From ENR-C587 sp942493235 (lineage in GTDB: Bacteria; Bacteroidota; Ignavibacteria; Kapaibacteriales; UBA2268), in NCBI GenBank assembly GCA_942493235.1, contig OW818676.1:2790001-2854000 (forward strand): a stretch of 64,000 nt of DNA, read 5' to 3'. Shown in pieces: positions 36,534 through 45,645 of this stretch. The position numbers and the translations under genes are program-made. Position 1 is the first letter of the stretch. Every line of letters starts with the position of its first letter. Under the pieces are notes generated by a model. The model ran no database searches, had not been told where the DNA came from, and saw only the letters and a program-made list of their open reading frames with translations.

Positions 36534-37811
36534 CTACTCGTTCGCATCGGCTAATGCCAATTCTTTCCAGCACGTAGTATATCGTGGCGAGCGTCTTTCG
36601 GATTTTGTTTTCCATACTTTCTGAGTACCGGAAGCCGCATAAAATAGAGCGTTTACTCCCCACTCCTTATTAACCTTGTCAATTAGTTCGGTTATCTTTG
36701 CCGATTTTATTCTGTCCTCTGTATCAAAAATCGTAGTCTGGCAGTTATCATTAGGAATAAACCCGGACAGCATCACTCCTACTTTGTGATATTCAAATTC
36801 CGGCTTAAATATCTGCTCGACGGCTTTATCTGCCATTTTTAACATTTCGGCAGTCGAATCCGTCGCAATCGGGAATTCAACCATCACTCCGTTATGATAT
36901 TGGGGGCAATTCTTAAACGGATTAGTCCTAAGAAATATATGCAGTATATGGGCAGCTGATTTCTGCTTACGCATCTTCTCGGCAGCCTTCGATGTAAATG
37001 TCGCTATCGCTTCTTTTACATACTGAAGATTATTTGTTACTTTACCGAATGAACGCGAGCAAACTATTGATTTTTTGTCAGGATGCGAACTGTCGATAGA
37101 TATGCATGGTATTTCTCGCAATTCAAAAACAGTACGTAGCCCCATTACTGTCATCTTGGAGCGAATCCATTTATCCGGTGCATTTTTTAAATCATAAGCA
37201 GTATATATATTATTTAAATATAATAGCTTTGTATATTGCCTGCCGACTCCCCAAATATCTTCAACGGATTCTTTTTTTAAATAATCATCTAATTTATCAT
37301 TATTCCATAGGTTTAATACTCCGTTCATCTGCTGATTCTTTTTAGCAATTCTATTGGCAAGCTTAGCAATTGTCTTAGTTGAGCCTATACCGATAGACAC
37401 CGGTATTCCTGTCCATTTCTTGATAGTTTTGCGAATCATACTGCAATGCTCTTCGATAATAGTATCGTCGAACCCATCAAAACAGAGGAAAGCCTCATCT
37501 ATCGAATATATTTCTACTTTCGGCGAAAATCTCTCCATCAGGCTCATCACCCTCTGCGACATATCTCCATATAATGTGTAATTAGAAGAAAATACTTTAA
37601 CATTGTATTTATCGACTAATTCTTTAACTTTAAATAGAGGCTCGCCCATTTTAATGCCAACTGCCTTAGCTTCATTAGAACGTGCGATTATCATACCGTC
37701 ATTGTTAGAAAGCACAATTATCGGCATTCCTTCGAGCTTAGGATTAAAAATCCTCTCGCAAGAAGCATAAAAATTATTACAATCAACCAAAGCTATAGGA
37801 TATTTTTTCAT
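36534..37811 (-). CDS. umuC: UmuC-type Y-family DNA polymerase
   Basis: A 425-aa error-prone polymerase subunit. The palm has IALVDCNNFYASCERIFNP (catalytic Asp about residue 10) and EIYSIDEAFLCFDGF (Asp-Glu pair about 102-103). Helix-hairpin-helix ISIGIGSTKTIAKLANRIAKK follows, then the little-finger domain. The C-terminus SPRYTTCWKELALADANE is the signature tail of UmuC/DNA polymerase V. No umuD is adjacent, which is unusual because umuDC are normally an operon; UmuD may be elsewhere. A ribosome site (GGTAAAG) precedes the ATG. It is divergent from the L,D-transpeptidase gene and upstream of the restriction-modification gene, possibly on the same transcript. Confidence 0.93.
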   Translation of the reverse strand: MKKYPIALVDCNNFYASCERIFNPKLEGMPIIVLSNNDGMIIARSNEAKAVGIKMGEPLFKVKELVDKYNVKVFSSNYTLYGDMSQRVMSLMERFSPKVEIYSIDEAFLCFDGFDDTIIEEHCSMIRKTIKKWTGIPVSIGIGSTKTIAKLANRIAKKNQQMNGVLNLWNNDKLDDYLKKESVEDIWGVGRQYTKLLYLNNIYTAYDLKNAPDKWIRSKMTVMGLRTVFELREIPCISIDSSHPDKKSIVCSRSFGKVTNNLQYVKEAIATFTSKAAEKMRKQKSAAHILHIFLRTNPFKNCPQYHNGVMVEFPIATDSTAEMLKMADKAVEQIFKPEFEYHKVGVMLSGFIPNDNCQTTIFDTEDRIKSAKITELIDKVNKEWGVNALFYAASGTQKVWKTKSERRSPRYTTCWKELALADANE

Positions 37812-37960
37812 TCTTTACCCATCATTATAAATTCGGAATGTAAATATAACAAGTAAAACGTCAATATATGTCTTAAATATATTTATGTTATTCAAAATTA
37901 TTTCAGTATATTGGAAATCTTTGAATTGCAATTATTTGATATTATTTATTTTTTACAATT

Positions 37961-39055
37961 ATGCTAAAATTAAAATTGATTTTCTGTTTCGTTTATTTCG
38001 GAATATTTTTTATTTCATGTGTTAATGAGACACAAGAAGTAAATCATAAACTTAGTGAGAGTGAGGAGAACAAAGATTCGGCTATGGAATGCGATTCTTT
38101 TATGTTGATTAGATATAATAAAATCCAAATCAAAGATATTATTGATTTAGAGAAAATCAAAAGAGATTATAATTATTTAGAGTCTAATTCTGCTGCACAC
38201 AGGGCTATAACTACTCTCAATCGCAAAGAATTCAGGTTTTTCCGAGTAAAAGATTCTATCATAGTTCCCGAATTTGTAAATAAAGATCTTAGAGTATATT
38301 CGATATTTCCCTCTTGCTACCCGGGAGCGAGACAAATAAAAAAAATAATAATGATTTCAAACAAATACCAATGCTACGCTTGCTATGAATTCGGCAAATT
38401 AGTTCGATTCTCTGCCGCCAATACCGGTAAAGAGCAAACTCAAACATATCCCGGCAGATATGCCTTGAATTGGAGACAACGACTAAGGAAATCATCTATA
38501 GACAGTAATTGGGTATTACCATTTACTTGGAATTTCCACCAACAAGCCGGCAATGCTTTTCATCAATTTGATATGCCCGGCAGACCGGTCTCTCACTCTT
38601 GCGTTCGTCAATTTATGCAAGATGCCGAATGGCTCTACTCTTGGGGTGAAGGTAGCAAATATGATAGTTTAAAAAATCCGATTTATATGTCTGGCACTCC
38701 GGTACTGATTATTGATAATTTCGATTATACTCATAAAAGATATAAGCCGTGGATGTATATTACATCTAACAAAGATATTAAAATTAGCCTTCCCGATAAA
38801 CCTATGGAAATCGAAGAAGCTCTTATCCCGATTTCTCAGATTCCTAAAGAAGCACGTGGCTCTTTAAAAAACCGCCAAAGATTTGAGACCGCAGAGCAAG
38901 AATTACGTAATCGCGGTATTATCAGACCCAATACTACTATAATTGAAACTCGAAATTTTAATAAAGAACGTAGATTAAAAAAAGAAAAATTAGAAAAAGA
39001 AAAAATTGAAAAAGAAAAAATGCAGATGCAAATGGATTCTTCTGTAACAAATTGA
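37961..39055 (+). CDS. L,D-transpeptidase (YkuD family) lipoprotein
   Basis: A 364-aa predicted lipoprotein (signal ending FFISCVNETQE, lipid Cys about 20). The YkuD catalytic motif is in GRPVSHSCVRQFMQDAEWLY, with His212 and Cys214. The upstream His in HQQAGNAFHQFD supplies the usual first His. The family forms 3-3 cross-links in peptidoglycan or anchors proteins to it. The motif reads SHSCVR rather than the commoner SHGCVR/N. The last ~40 residues are a Lys/Glu-rich charged helix (KKEKLEKEKIEKEKMQ), which may reach the wall or a partner. It is divergent from umuC, with 149 bp between them. Confidence 0.87.
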   Translation: MLKLKLIFCFVYFGIFFISCVNETQEVNHKLSESEENKDSAMECDSFMLIRYNKIQIKDIIDLEKIKRDYNYLESNSAAHRAITTLNRKEFRFFRVKDSIIVPEFVNKDLRVYSIFPSCYPGARQIKKIIMISNKYQCYACYEFGKLVRFSAANTGKEQTQTYPGRYALNWRQRLRKSSIDSNWVLPFTWNFHQQAGNAFHQFDMPGRPVSHSCVRQFMQDAEWLYSWGEGSKYDSLKNPIYMSGTPVLIIDNFDYTHKRYKPWMYITSNKDIKISLPDKPMEIEEALIPISQIPKEARGSLKNRQRFETAEQELRNRGIIRPNTTIIETRNFNKERRLKKEKLEKEKIEKEKMQMQMDSSVTN

Positions 39056-39470
39056 TATATATAGCAATTGTCATATTTTAATCAGCTTATAAATACTTTA
39101 ATGTTAAAAAGCAATTACGGATAGAAGTTAAATCACCTATTTCAGATAGAAAATAATGGTTCTTCGCTATTATGTGTGGGTAAGCAAATATAGAAATCTT
39201 TCTTACAACAGCTTTAGCTGTTGAACATTGGTGATAAACATTGTTTAGTCCCCACACTCTTTCTTCTCTTTTTGTTGTTAAAACAAGAGAATGGTGCCGG
39301 GGTATCTCATTATATTACCGATGTTTAACTCCTACCGGAGTTAAAATCTAAAATCAAAGATGTTTATCCAATAAAATATTATAAATCAATATTTGATATA
39401 TATGGATTTTCTTTACACTAATATCAATTTTTTGTTAACCCACTTAAAATAGCAAAGACCCAAAATGATA
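39056..39470. other. 415-bp intergenic region carrying the second MITE-like element
   Basis: Apart from about 100 bp of AT-rich DNA after the L,D-transpeptidase gene, the whole region is the MITE-like element at 39158-39461, which ends 10 bp before the stop codon of the minus-strand T9SS gene. No gene is seen. Confidence 0.8.
39158..39461 (-). mobile_element. MITE-like element with ISL3-like ends, copy 2 (inverted)
   Basis: A 304-bp inverted copy of the element at 32469-32769, clearly similar over its full length by eye. Ends: GGTTCTTCGCTATTATGTGT on the left, and the complement GGGTCTTTGCTATTTTAAGT on the right. Flanks AAAATAAT (39150-39157) and AAAATGAT (39462-39469) match at 7 of 8 positions, a likely 8-bp target duplication, as ISL3-type transposases make. 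Internal hairpins are CAACAGC-TTTA-GCTGTTG (39206-39223) and AACTCC-TACC-GGAGTT (39327-39342). Confidence 0.85.
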
Positions 39471-42400
39471 TTATTCCCAATAAACGGGTACTAAATAATT
39501 ATCATTATTATTAATAGTAATTCGAAGAAATTCGACATTGGCGTTACCCTTATTTAATATTTCAATAATACTGCACTGAGAATCGGCAATTTCGTATATT
39601 TCGGCACTTGTTTTCCTACCTAATACATCAAAACCCTGAATTACAATTCTATCTCCGACTTTTGAATTTAATTTTAATTTACAAGATTGAGTTGCCGGAT
39701 TAGGATATACTATCGGTATGTAAAAATCGGACTCTTCGTTTACTTCTGAAATAATAGGAGTAGTATTTAGTGCAGTACACAAATTCCAGCTCATTAACTG
39801 ATGCATTTGATAAGAGCTTCCGCAGGCACTTGTAAAACCGAAGTAAGCCCCTTTATCATATTCCAACTTAATATAATCACTGATATTAAAATTCAATACT
39901 TTTAGAGCAGGAGTTTTATAATCTTTGACAGTATCAATATAAAATTCAATACTTGCATTAATTACATCATAAACTACTTTACAATAATAAACGGTACCGT
40001 CTGATTTGATTTTAACAATATCATTATTAATTGCTAAAGTATTATCTCCGTGAGATGCTTTAAGCATAGTATCATTGCTAATAACCATCAATGCGGCATG
40101 GTTACCGTTTTTGTCATTCATATCGATTATTTGATTAGCGTCATTATTAAACAAGTCAATTTCTATTGCAATAGCATTTTTGATTCTTTCATAGCCTATA
40201 CCGCCTCCACTTAAACCCAATGCCTTATTTGAAGTATTTTGTATTACAAATGCTATCCCGTCTGCTCCCGGTTCAGATGCTTCAAAACTCTCATATTGAA
40301 ATGGGTCAGTTATTCTAAAACTAAACTCGGAGCTAAAACCCGAATCAAGTGGCACTTGATTTTTTATCCATACTCCGCCGGTTGAGTTAAAACTTGCTTC
40401 TGATAATTTTAGCGAGTTTTGAGTCAGTGGCGTAGAGTGGCCAACAAAGTTAATATTGCTAATATTAGTAAAATCAATATATTTAAATGAAGCTTCGCCA
40501 CATTCCGAATAGCCCTCTCCAAATAATTGAATTTGAGCTTGGCAGTCGCATGTAGTGAAATCTAATGTAATTGCTGTGTTTGCCTTACCTTTTTGTAAAG
40601 GCAGATATCTAAAGCCCAATGTAAGGTACTCCCCGGGCTTAACTGTTTTAGGTTCTACATCTAACAAATAAAATTGTGATTTATCAGGTCCGATAATTTT
40701 ATAATTTTGAAATATCAAATCTTGATCGGATTTATTCTGAATTATATTTACAGTAGTATCATAAGAGTAATCAATCATTTTTTTACCAAAATTTATATAT
40801 TTAGAGATATAAGAAATTTTAGACTGGTACCCTATCCCCAACATGTTATTAGATATATTTAGTGTCGGAGAGCTGATATTTATACTTGCTCCGCGGTATC
40901 CTTCAGCCTTAGGAGTAAACATTATCTCAATACTCTTTGATGAGTCCGGTTCAATAATATACGGAGGAATACCGGAAACTAAGAAATAATCTGCTGCGGC
41001 TGTACCTGTAAATTCGATTTTATTGATTTTAACCGGAATTTTTGAATCGTTTTTAATATAGGAGGTCAAGACCGTATCTTTTGAATACCCGACTGCTACA
41101 GAACCAAAGTCAATATTATTTGCAATAATTCGAGGAGATGTAATCTCCCAAAAATTTCGGCTTATGGCTTCCTGAATAATCAATTCAAAATCCATTGTTT
41201 TTATATAATTATCATTTCCGCAAGTAGCTATAAATCTGCCGTTATTTGACCAAAGCACTTGGTTAACAGATGTAGCGTGCATTTTGTATTGTTTTACGAA
41301 CTGATATGATTCGGCAGAATAAAAATTAGCATAGCCATTATTATCGGCAATTGTAATTACAGTAGCGTCCGGACTCCAGTCAATTGATGTAGCTTTGTTT
41401 TCTGGTATTATCGAATTTATTTCTGCACTACTCTGAATATCAATTATTTTTACTAACCTGTCCGAATTTGTTAAAATGGCAATTTTATAATTATCGGGGC
41501 TAATAGTCATTGAAGTAATTGCTTGATTACTATTAATGGATTTAATCAATTCCCCTGAATTTGACCATTGCTTAATGCTTCCGTCTTTTGATACGGATAA
41601 TAAAGTATTGTCAGATTTTAACCACTTTAAATTAGTTATAGTATTAGTATGTTCACTCATAGTGGAAATAGTGGAATTATCATCAATTTTGATTAATTTG
41701 ATAATATTTGAATTATCGGCTATGGCAAGAATTTTAGAATTCGGGCTAAAACTTAAAGCGTTAATCCAACCGTTATTGCCCTCGATAGTTTTAATTAAGC
41801 TCCAGTCAGCAGTAGATAATATTTGAACCGAATAATCACTAAGCCCAACGGCAAGCATAGTCCCATCAGTACTGAAAGCCGAGCATTGATACATATAAAT
41901 ACCGGTAGTCTTAAATTCCTCCAAACCGGTTTTCAAATTGATAACATTAAATACTCTATCATTACCGGTAGAAGCTAAAAATTGTCCGTTCGGACTTAAA
42001 GAAATGTTATCCACGAAGAAAGTATGACCATTATAAGATTTAAGCTTGGTTCCGCTTCCTTCTAATTGTTTTATTCTTATTAAGCATTTATCCGAGTTTA
42101 AATTTGGCATTTTAATACCCCATTCAAAATCTCGTGCATAATTAGCAACAAGTGCCCAACTAATTCCAGCGTCTGTCGAAAGCTCGATTTTCATCGAATC
42201 TTCGGGTGATACTCCCCCCCATTTAATTAATGTGTCTGCATTAGATGAATATATCTCGCCACCGTTTGGCTCGATTATAAATAATGTATTTGGAGTAATT
42301 GAACTTCCGGTATATCCGCCACTGGCGTAGAAAAATGTGCCCCTGCACGCATTACTCACTAATTCAAATCGAGCAAATTGATAGCTTGAATCCGTAGGAT

Positions 42401-43499
42401 TAAATTCGATATTCAGGTCGAATTGGTTACCGGACTTCATATCCAAACCGGCAGCTGGGAAATTTTTTATTTTAAATAAAGGATTATCTGTTTTAACTTC
42501 GGATACAAACACATCGGCAGCTCCGCATACTATTTTAAGGGTACTTTTGCCAAAATAACCGGGTGCAACTGCACCAAATTTCAGTGAAATGCTTGGCAGT
42601 AATGTTAAATTCGGTAATCTATCAAACGGAATAGAATATGTAGAATTAGTAGATATTGAGTAAGAGGGAACGCTTAATTCTAATATTCGATTATTTGGGC
42701 AACCCGAACTTAACCATTCTATCTCGCAGGGAGTGCCGCCCTGAGCCATTTGCAATATATTATTATAGGCATCAGTGGCTTCTTGTGCAGAACTTATATA
42801 TTCAAAATATGTACCACCGGTAGATAGGGCTATTGTTTTTAATACTTCTGGAGCAGGATTACCTAAAACTACACAGTAAATAACAGCATTGATAGAACTT
42901 GCTTTATTTATAATTTCCTGTTCATTACCATAAGAATATCCGTCAGTTAATAATACAATGATTTTCTGATGTATTGCAGACTCGGCAATTAATAAGCTAC
43001 CACTCATCTGATTAATTAGAGCTGCGTTAAAGTCTGTTCCGCCTTGAGCTTTTAAACTATCTATAGCATTAACTAATTTATTTCTATCTGTAGTGAAATC
43101 GCAATTTAAATAATTCTCATTATCAAAACTGGTAATTGCACATTCAGACTTGCCCAGAGCTAGGGCGTTAATCCAAGCAGTTGCAGCAATTTTTGCCATT
43201 TTTAAGCCTTCGCCGGTCATTGAACCGGAAACATCAATAGTAAGTACTGAACTAATCGCATCAGGGGGTTTGACTTCCGGACAGTTCAATGAAGTAATTA
43301 CCCTTGGGATACTATCTTCTTTCAATAAAAAATCGGAGGCACTTAAATTTTTAATTATGTTTCCACTATTGTCTAAAGCAAAAACTTTTGCTTTTAAGAT
43401 CGGGAAATTAGTATCATCTATTTGAAACAAAGATAAACCGTTTGCAAAGCTACTTGAACTAAATATGATAAACATCAAAAAATATATATAATACTTCAT
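39471..43499 (-). CDS. Giant secreted VWA / WD40 / ASH-like / L-type lectin protein with T9SS domain
   Basis: A 1342-aa secreted protein. Domains in order: signal peptide (about 1-19); von Willebrand A domain with MIDAS motif TIDVSGSMTG (about 86-95) and TDGYSYGN; beta domains; a WD40-type propeller of about seven blades (about 490-775: NISLSPNGQFLASTGNDRVF, LSFSPNSKILAIADNS and others); two ASH/HYDIN-like 'choice-of-anchor' modules (about 795-1000, IDFGSVAVGYSKDT...; INFGKKMIDYSYDT); an L-type (legume) lectin-like domain (about 1010-1245, with GADGIAFVIQNTS and AIEIDLFNN); and a T9SS type A domain (IVYPNPATQSCKLKL). Likely a cell-surface adhesin. The combination of WD40 and lectin is unusual. 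It follows the THUMP-like methyltransferase by 49 nt. Confidence 0.87.
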   Translation of the reverse strand: MKYYIYFLMFIIFSSSSFANGLSLFQIDDTNFPILKAKVFALDNSGNIIKNLSASDFLLKEDSIPRVITSLNCPEVKPPDAISSVLTIDVSGSMTGEGLKMAKIAATAWINALALGKSECAITSFDNENYLNCDFTTDRNKLVNAIDSLKAQGGTDFNAALINQMSGSLLIAESAIHQKIIVLLTDGYSYGNEQEIINKASSINAVIYCVVLGNPAPEVLKTIALSTGGTYFEYISSAQEATDAYNNILQMAQGGTPCEIEWLSSGCPNNRILELSVPSYSISTNSTYSIPFDRLPNLTLLPSISLKFGAVAPGYFGKSTLKIVCGAADVFVSEVKTDNPLFKIKNFPAAGLDMKSGNQFDLNIEFNPTDSSYQFARFELVSNACRGTFFYASGGYTGSSITPNTLFIIEPNGGEIYSSNADTLIKWGGVSPEDSMKIELSTDAGISWALVANYARDFEWGIKMPNLNSDKCLIRIKQLEGSGTKLKSYNGHTFFVDNISLSPNGQFLASTGNDRVFNVINLKTGLEEFKTTGIYMYQCSAFSTDGTMLAVGLSDYSVQILSTADWSLIKTIEGNNGWINALSFSPNSKILAIADNSNIIKLIKIDDNSTISTMSEHTNTITNLKWLKSDNTLLSVSKDGSIKQWSNSGELIKSINSNQAITSMTISPDNYKIAILTNSDRLVKIIDIQSSAEINSIIPENKATSIDWSPDATVITIADNNGYANFYSAESYQFVKQYKMHATSVNQVLWSNNGRFIATCGNDNYIKTMDFELIIQEAISRNFWEITSPRIIANNIDFGSVAVGYSKDTVLTSYIKNDSKIPVKINKIEFTGTAAADYFLVSGIPPYIIEPDSSKSIEIMFTPKAEGYRGASINISSPTLNISNNMLGIGYQSKISYISKYINFGKKMIDYSYDTTVNIIQNKSDQDLIFQNYKIIGPDKSQFYLLDVEPKTVKPGEYLTLGFRYLPLQKGKANTAITLDFTTCDCQAQIQLFGEGYSECGEASFKYIDFTNISNINFVGHSTPLTQNSLKLSEASFNSTGGVWIKNQVPLDSGFSSEFSFRITDPFQYESFEASEPGADGIAFVIQNTSNKALGLSGGGIGYERIKNAIAIEIDLFNNDANQIIDMNDKNGNHAALMVISNDTMLKASHGDNTLAINNDIVKIKSDGTVYYCKVVYDVINASIEFYIDTVKDYKTPALKVLNFNISDYIKLEYDKGAYFGFTSACGSSYQMHQLMSWNLCTALNTTPIISEVNEESDFYIPIVYPNPATQSCKLKLNSKVGDRIVIQGFDVLGRKTSAEIYEIADSQCSIIEILNKGNANVEFLRITINNNDNYLVPVYWE

Positions 43500-43548
43500 T
43501 TTAATCTACCGCATAATATAAAATTGTATAAAAGTAAAAATCTGATTA

Positions 43549-44736
43549 TTATTTTACTTTTTTAGAAATAATAATCACTTTTGTACTATTATTTAGTTCC
43601 GTTGCAAAAATATAAATATCGCCCCCATCTTTAATGCCAGTTTTCTTTTTTATTTCATCAACTGTTAACGGAAAATTTCTAACGCTGATGTTCGCTTTAT
43701 TTTTCGGTACGTGTTTTAATATTAAGTTTTTATCCAATTTTTCAATAGCTGTAATTTCAAATACTCTTCCCGGAAAATCAGGCACTAATTTATCGGAAGT
43801 ATATAAATGGCTATTAGCTGCAATTCTTTTCAAGTTGAATTTATTGGCTGTTTCGTTCCAAAGTCCCAACTTCATTATTGACGCATTGGATTCATATAGA
43901 TATTTAATTGGGTTAGAATATTCATTTATGTGGTTATCCTGATTATCAAACATTGTTTTAATTATATTATCGCCTATAATATTTACTGCATAGTATTTAG
44001 TTGATATAGAATCGGCAATTAATATAGTATCGGTATTTGCTTTAATCAATATCAATTCTTTACATTCGTTATCTATTGATACTATATGCACTTGTGATAA
44101 TTTTCCTAATTGTCTTTCTGCTTGACTAATATCTAATAAAGGTGAAGTCTTTAGCATCAAATGAGCATATTTATGTTTTATAAGTTTCAATACTTGAATT
44201 GGGTCTGGTTCTGTATCATCAAGAAAATAAGTTTTAGCTCCGCTATATGACCTTCGTGCCGGGTCTAAATAAATCAAGTCAAAATAATGATCTGAATTAT
44301 TAAGATATTCAATCGAGTTTTTATTTACTATAGTAACATTATCAATTTTCAATGCTTTACAATTATGCTCGAATATTTTGCATAGTTCGGCGTTTTGCTC
44401 TACATAAATATGATGATTTGATTTTTTAGCTATATAAATAGAATCTATTCCCATACCGCCGGTCAAGTCAATACTTGTCCGGTAATTAATCAAATTAGCT
44501 TTGTACTCGGCACATTTTTCCGATGAAGCCTGCTCTACAGAGATATTTATCGGATAGATTAATTCCATATTTTGATTAAATATGGGTAGTTTGTGCTTTG
44601 TCTTTTGGCGTGCAGATATTTGATTAATACAAAGACTAATATTTATATCTTTATATTTATTCTTTTTAAGGGACAAAGTATTTACATCGCAATTTAAATT
44701 CAGAGTAATAAACTCAATTTCCTGTTTAGTAAGCAT
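43549..44736 (-). CDS. Class I SAM methyltransferase with THUMP-like C-terminal domain
   Basis: A 395-aa protein. The methyltransferase core has SIDLTGGMGIDSIYIAKKS (motif I, about 88-106), IYVEQNAELC (motif II) and FDLIYLDPARRS (motif IV, about 157-168), a DPARRS signature of a family common in Bacteroidota. The C-terminal ~90 residues (ISVRNFPLTVDEIKKKTGIK ... GGDIYIFATEL) match the THUMP-like domain of these proteins. RNA methylation is plausible from family resemblance, but the substrate is not established. It begins 9 nt after the ispH stop on the same strand, so the two are probably co-transcribed. Confidence 0.85.
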   Translation of the reverse strand: MLTKQEIEFITLNLNCDVNTLSLKKNKYKDINISLCINQISARQKTKHKLPIFNQNMELIYPINISVEQASSEKCAEYKANLINYRTSIDLTGGMGIDSIYIAKKSNHHIYVEQNAELCKIFEHNCKALKIDNVTIVNKNSIEYLNNSDHYFDLIYLDPARRSYSGAKTYFLDDTEPDPIQVLKLIKHKYAHLMLKTSPLLDISQAERQLGKLSQVHIVSIDNECKELILIKANTDTILIADSISTKYYAVNIIGDNIIKTMFDNQDNHINEYSNPIKYLYESNASIMKLGLWNETANKFNLKRIAANSHLYTSDKLVPDFPGRVFEITAIEKLDKNLILKHVPKNKANISVRNFPLTVDEIKKKTGIKDGGDIYIFATELNNSTKVIIISKKVK

Positions 44737-44745
44737 ATTAAATAA

Positions 44746-45645
44746 TCAATTAATATCTAATGCAATTATATTAGTTTTTATTTCTTCTAAATACCAGAGC
44801 GGAGTACTTGTAGCTCCGGTGATACCGACACAATCAACTCCATTAAGAAGATTTATGTCCAATTCGTCAAAAGATTCAATAAAATAAGTATTCGGATTTT
44901 CTGATAAACATATATTATATAAGCTCTTACCATTAGATGAATTTTTACCGGCTACAAATATTATTATATCATTATTTTGGGAGAACTTACGAAGATTTTC
45001 CTCTCTATCGAATACAAATTTACAAGTTGTGTCTTGAATAATAAACATATTATTAACATCAGCATCAGGATTGTTTTCTTCAAATTTCGATTTGATAAAC
45101 TTTCCGATTTCCCAAAATGTAGATTTATCCATTGTAGTTTGTGAAATTAAGACAGTTTTTTTATTATAATCAATATAGCTTTCAGCTTCCTCTTTTGTCC
45201 TGATTACCGTGCAATTATCGTGGCAGACCCCGCGTAAACCAATTACCTCGGCATGTTCTTTTTTCCCAAAAATAATTATATTATACCCGTCTAAATAATA
45301 CTTACCTACCTTAGTCTGCAATGCTTTAACTAAAGGGCATGTAGCATCTGAATACTCAAATCCTAATGCTTCGAGTTTTTTATATGTTTCAGGTGGCTCT
45401 CCATGAGCTCTAATCACAATTTTTACATCTTTAGAGATGGTTTCCAAATTATCTAAAGAAATTGTATCTAAGCCAATATCGGCAAGTCTTTTTATTTCTT
45501 GAGGATTATGGATAATCTCTCCAAGAATTGAAACTTTCTGACCTTTGGAATTAAAAAGCTCCTCTTCGACTTTATCGACTGTTCGTACTACTCCCCAGCA
45601 AAATCCGGCTTTTGTATCTAAATTTATCTGCATATTGATGTCCAT
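44746..45645 (-). CDS. ispH: 4-hydroxy-3-methylbut-2-enyl diphosphate reductase
   Basis: A 299-aa enzyme for the last step of the MEP isoprenoid pathway, reducing HMBPP to IPP and DMAPP with a [4Fe-4S] cluster. The three cluster cysteines sit in AGFCWGVVRTVDK (Cys16), SDATCPLVKALQ (about 103) and QDTTCKFVFDRE (about 208). Substrate contacts are in IIHNPQE, IRAHGEPP, FGKKEHAEVIGLRG, SQTTMDKS, GKNSSNGKSL and GITGATSTP. The second HMBPP-binding His is within RAHGEPP, where most enzymes have RAHGVP. An alternative start is the ATG at 45633. A perfect-loop hairpin (45741-45766) lies about 95 nt upstream. The methyltransferase gene follows after 9 nt. Confidence 0.93.
   Translation of the reverse strand: MDINMQINLDTKAGFCWGVVRTVDKVEEELFNSKGQKVSILGEIIHNPQEIKRLADIGLDTISLDNLETISKDVKIVIRAHGEPPETYKKLEALGFEYSDATCPLVKALQTKVGKYYLDGYNIIIFGKKEHAEVIGLRGVCHDNCTVIRTKEEAESYIDYNKKTVLISQTTMDKSTFWEIGKFIKSKFEENNPDADVNNMFIIQDTTCKFVFDREENLRKFSQNNDIIIFVAGKNSSNGKSLYNICLSENPNTYFIESFDELDINLLNGVDCVGITGATSTPLWYLEEIKTNIIALDIN

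Noticed and set aside
32975..39055. Multi-gene defence system (BREX or DISARM type) around the methylase
   Set aside because: No helicase, phosphatase (PglZ), ATPase or other partner is present; the methylase carries its own nuclease domain, fitting a stand-alone type IIG enzyme.
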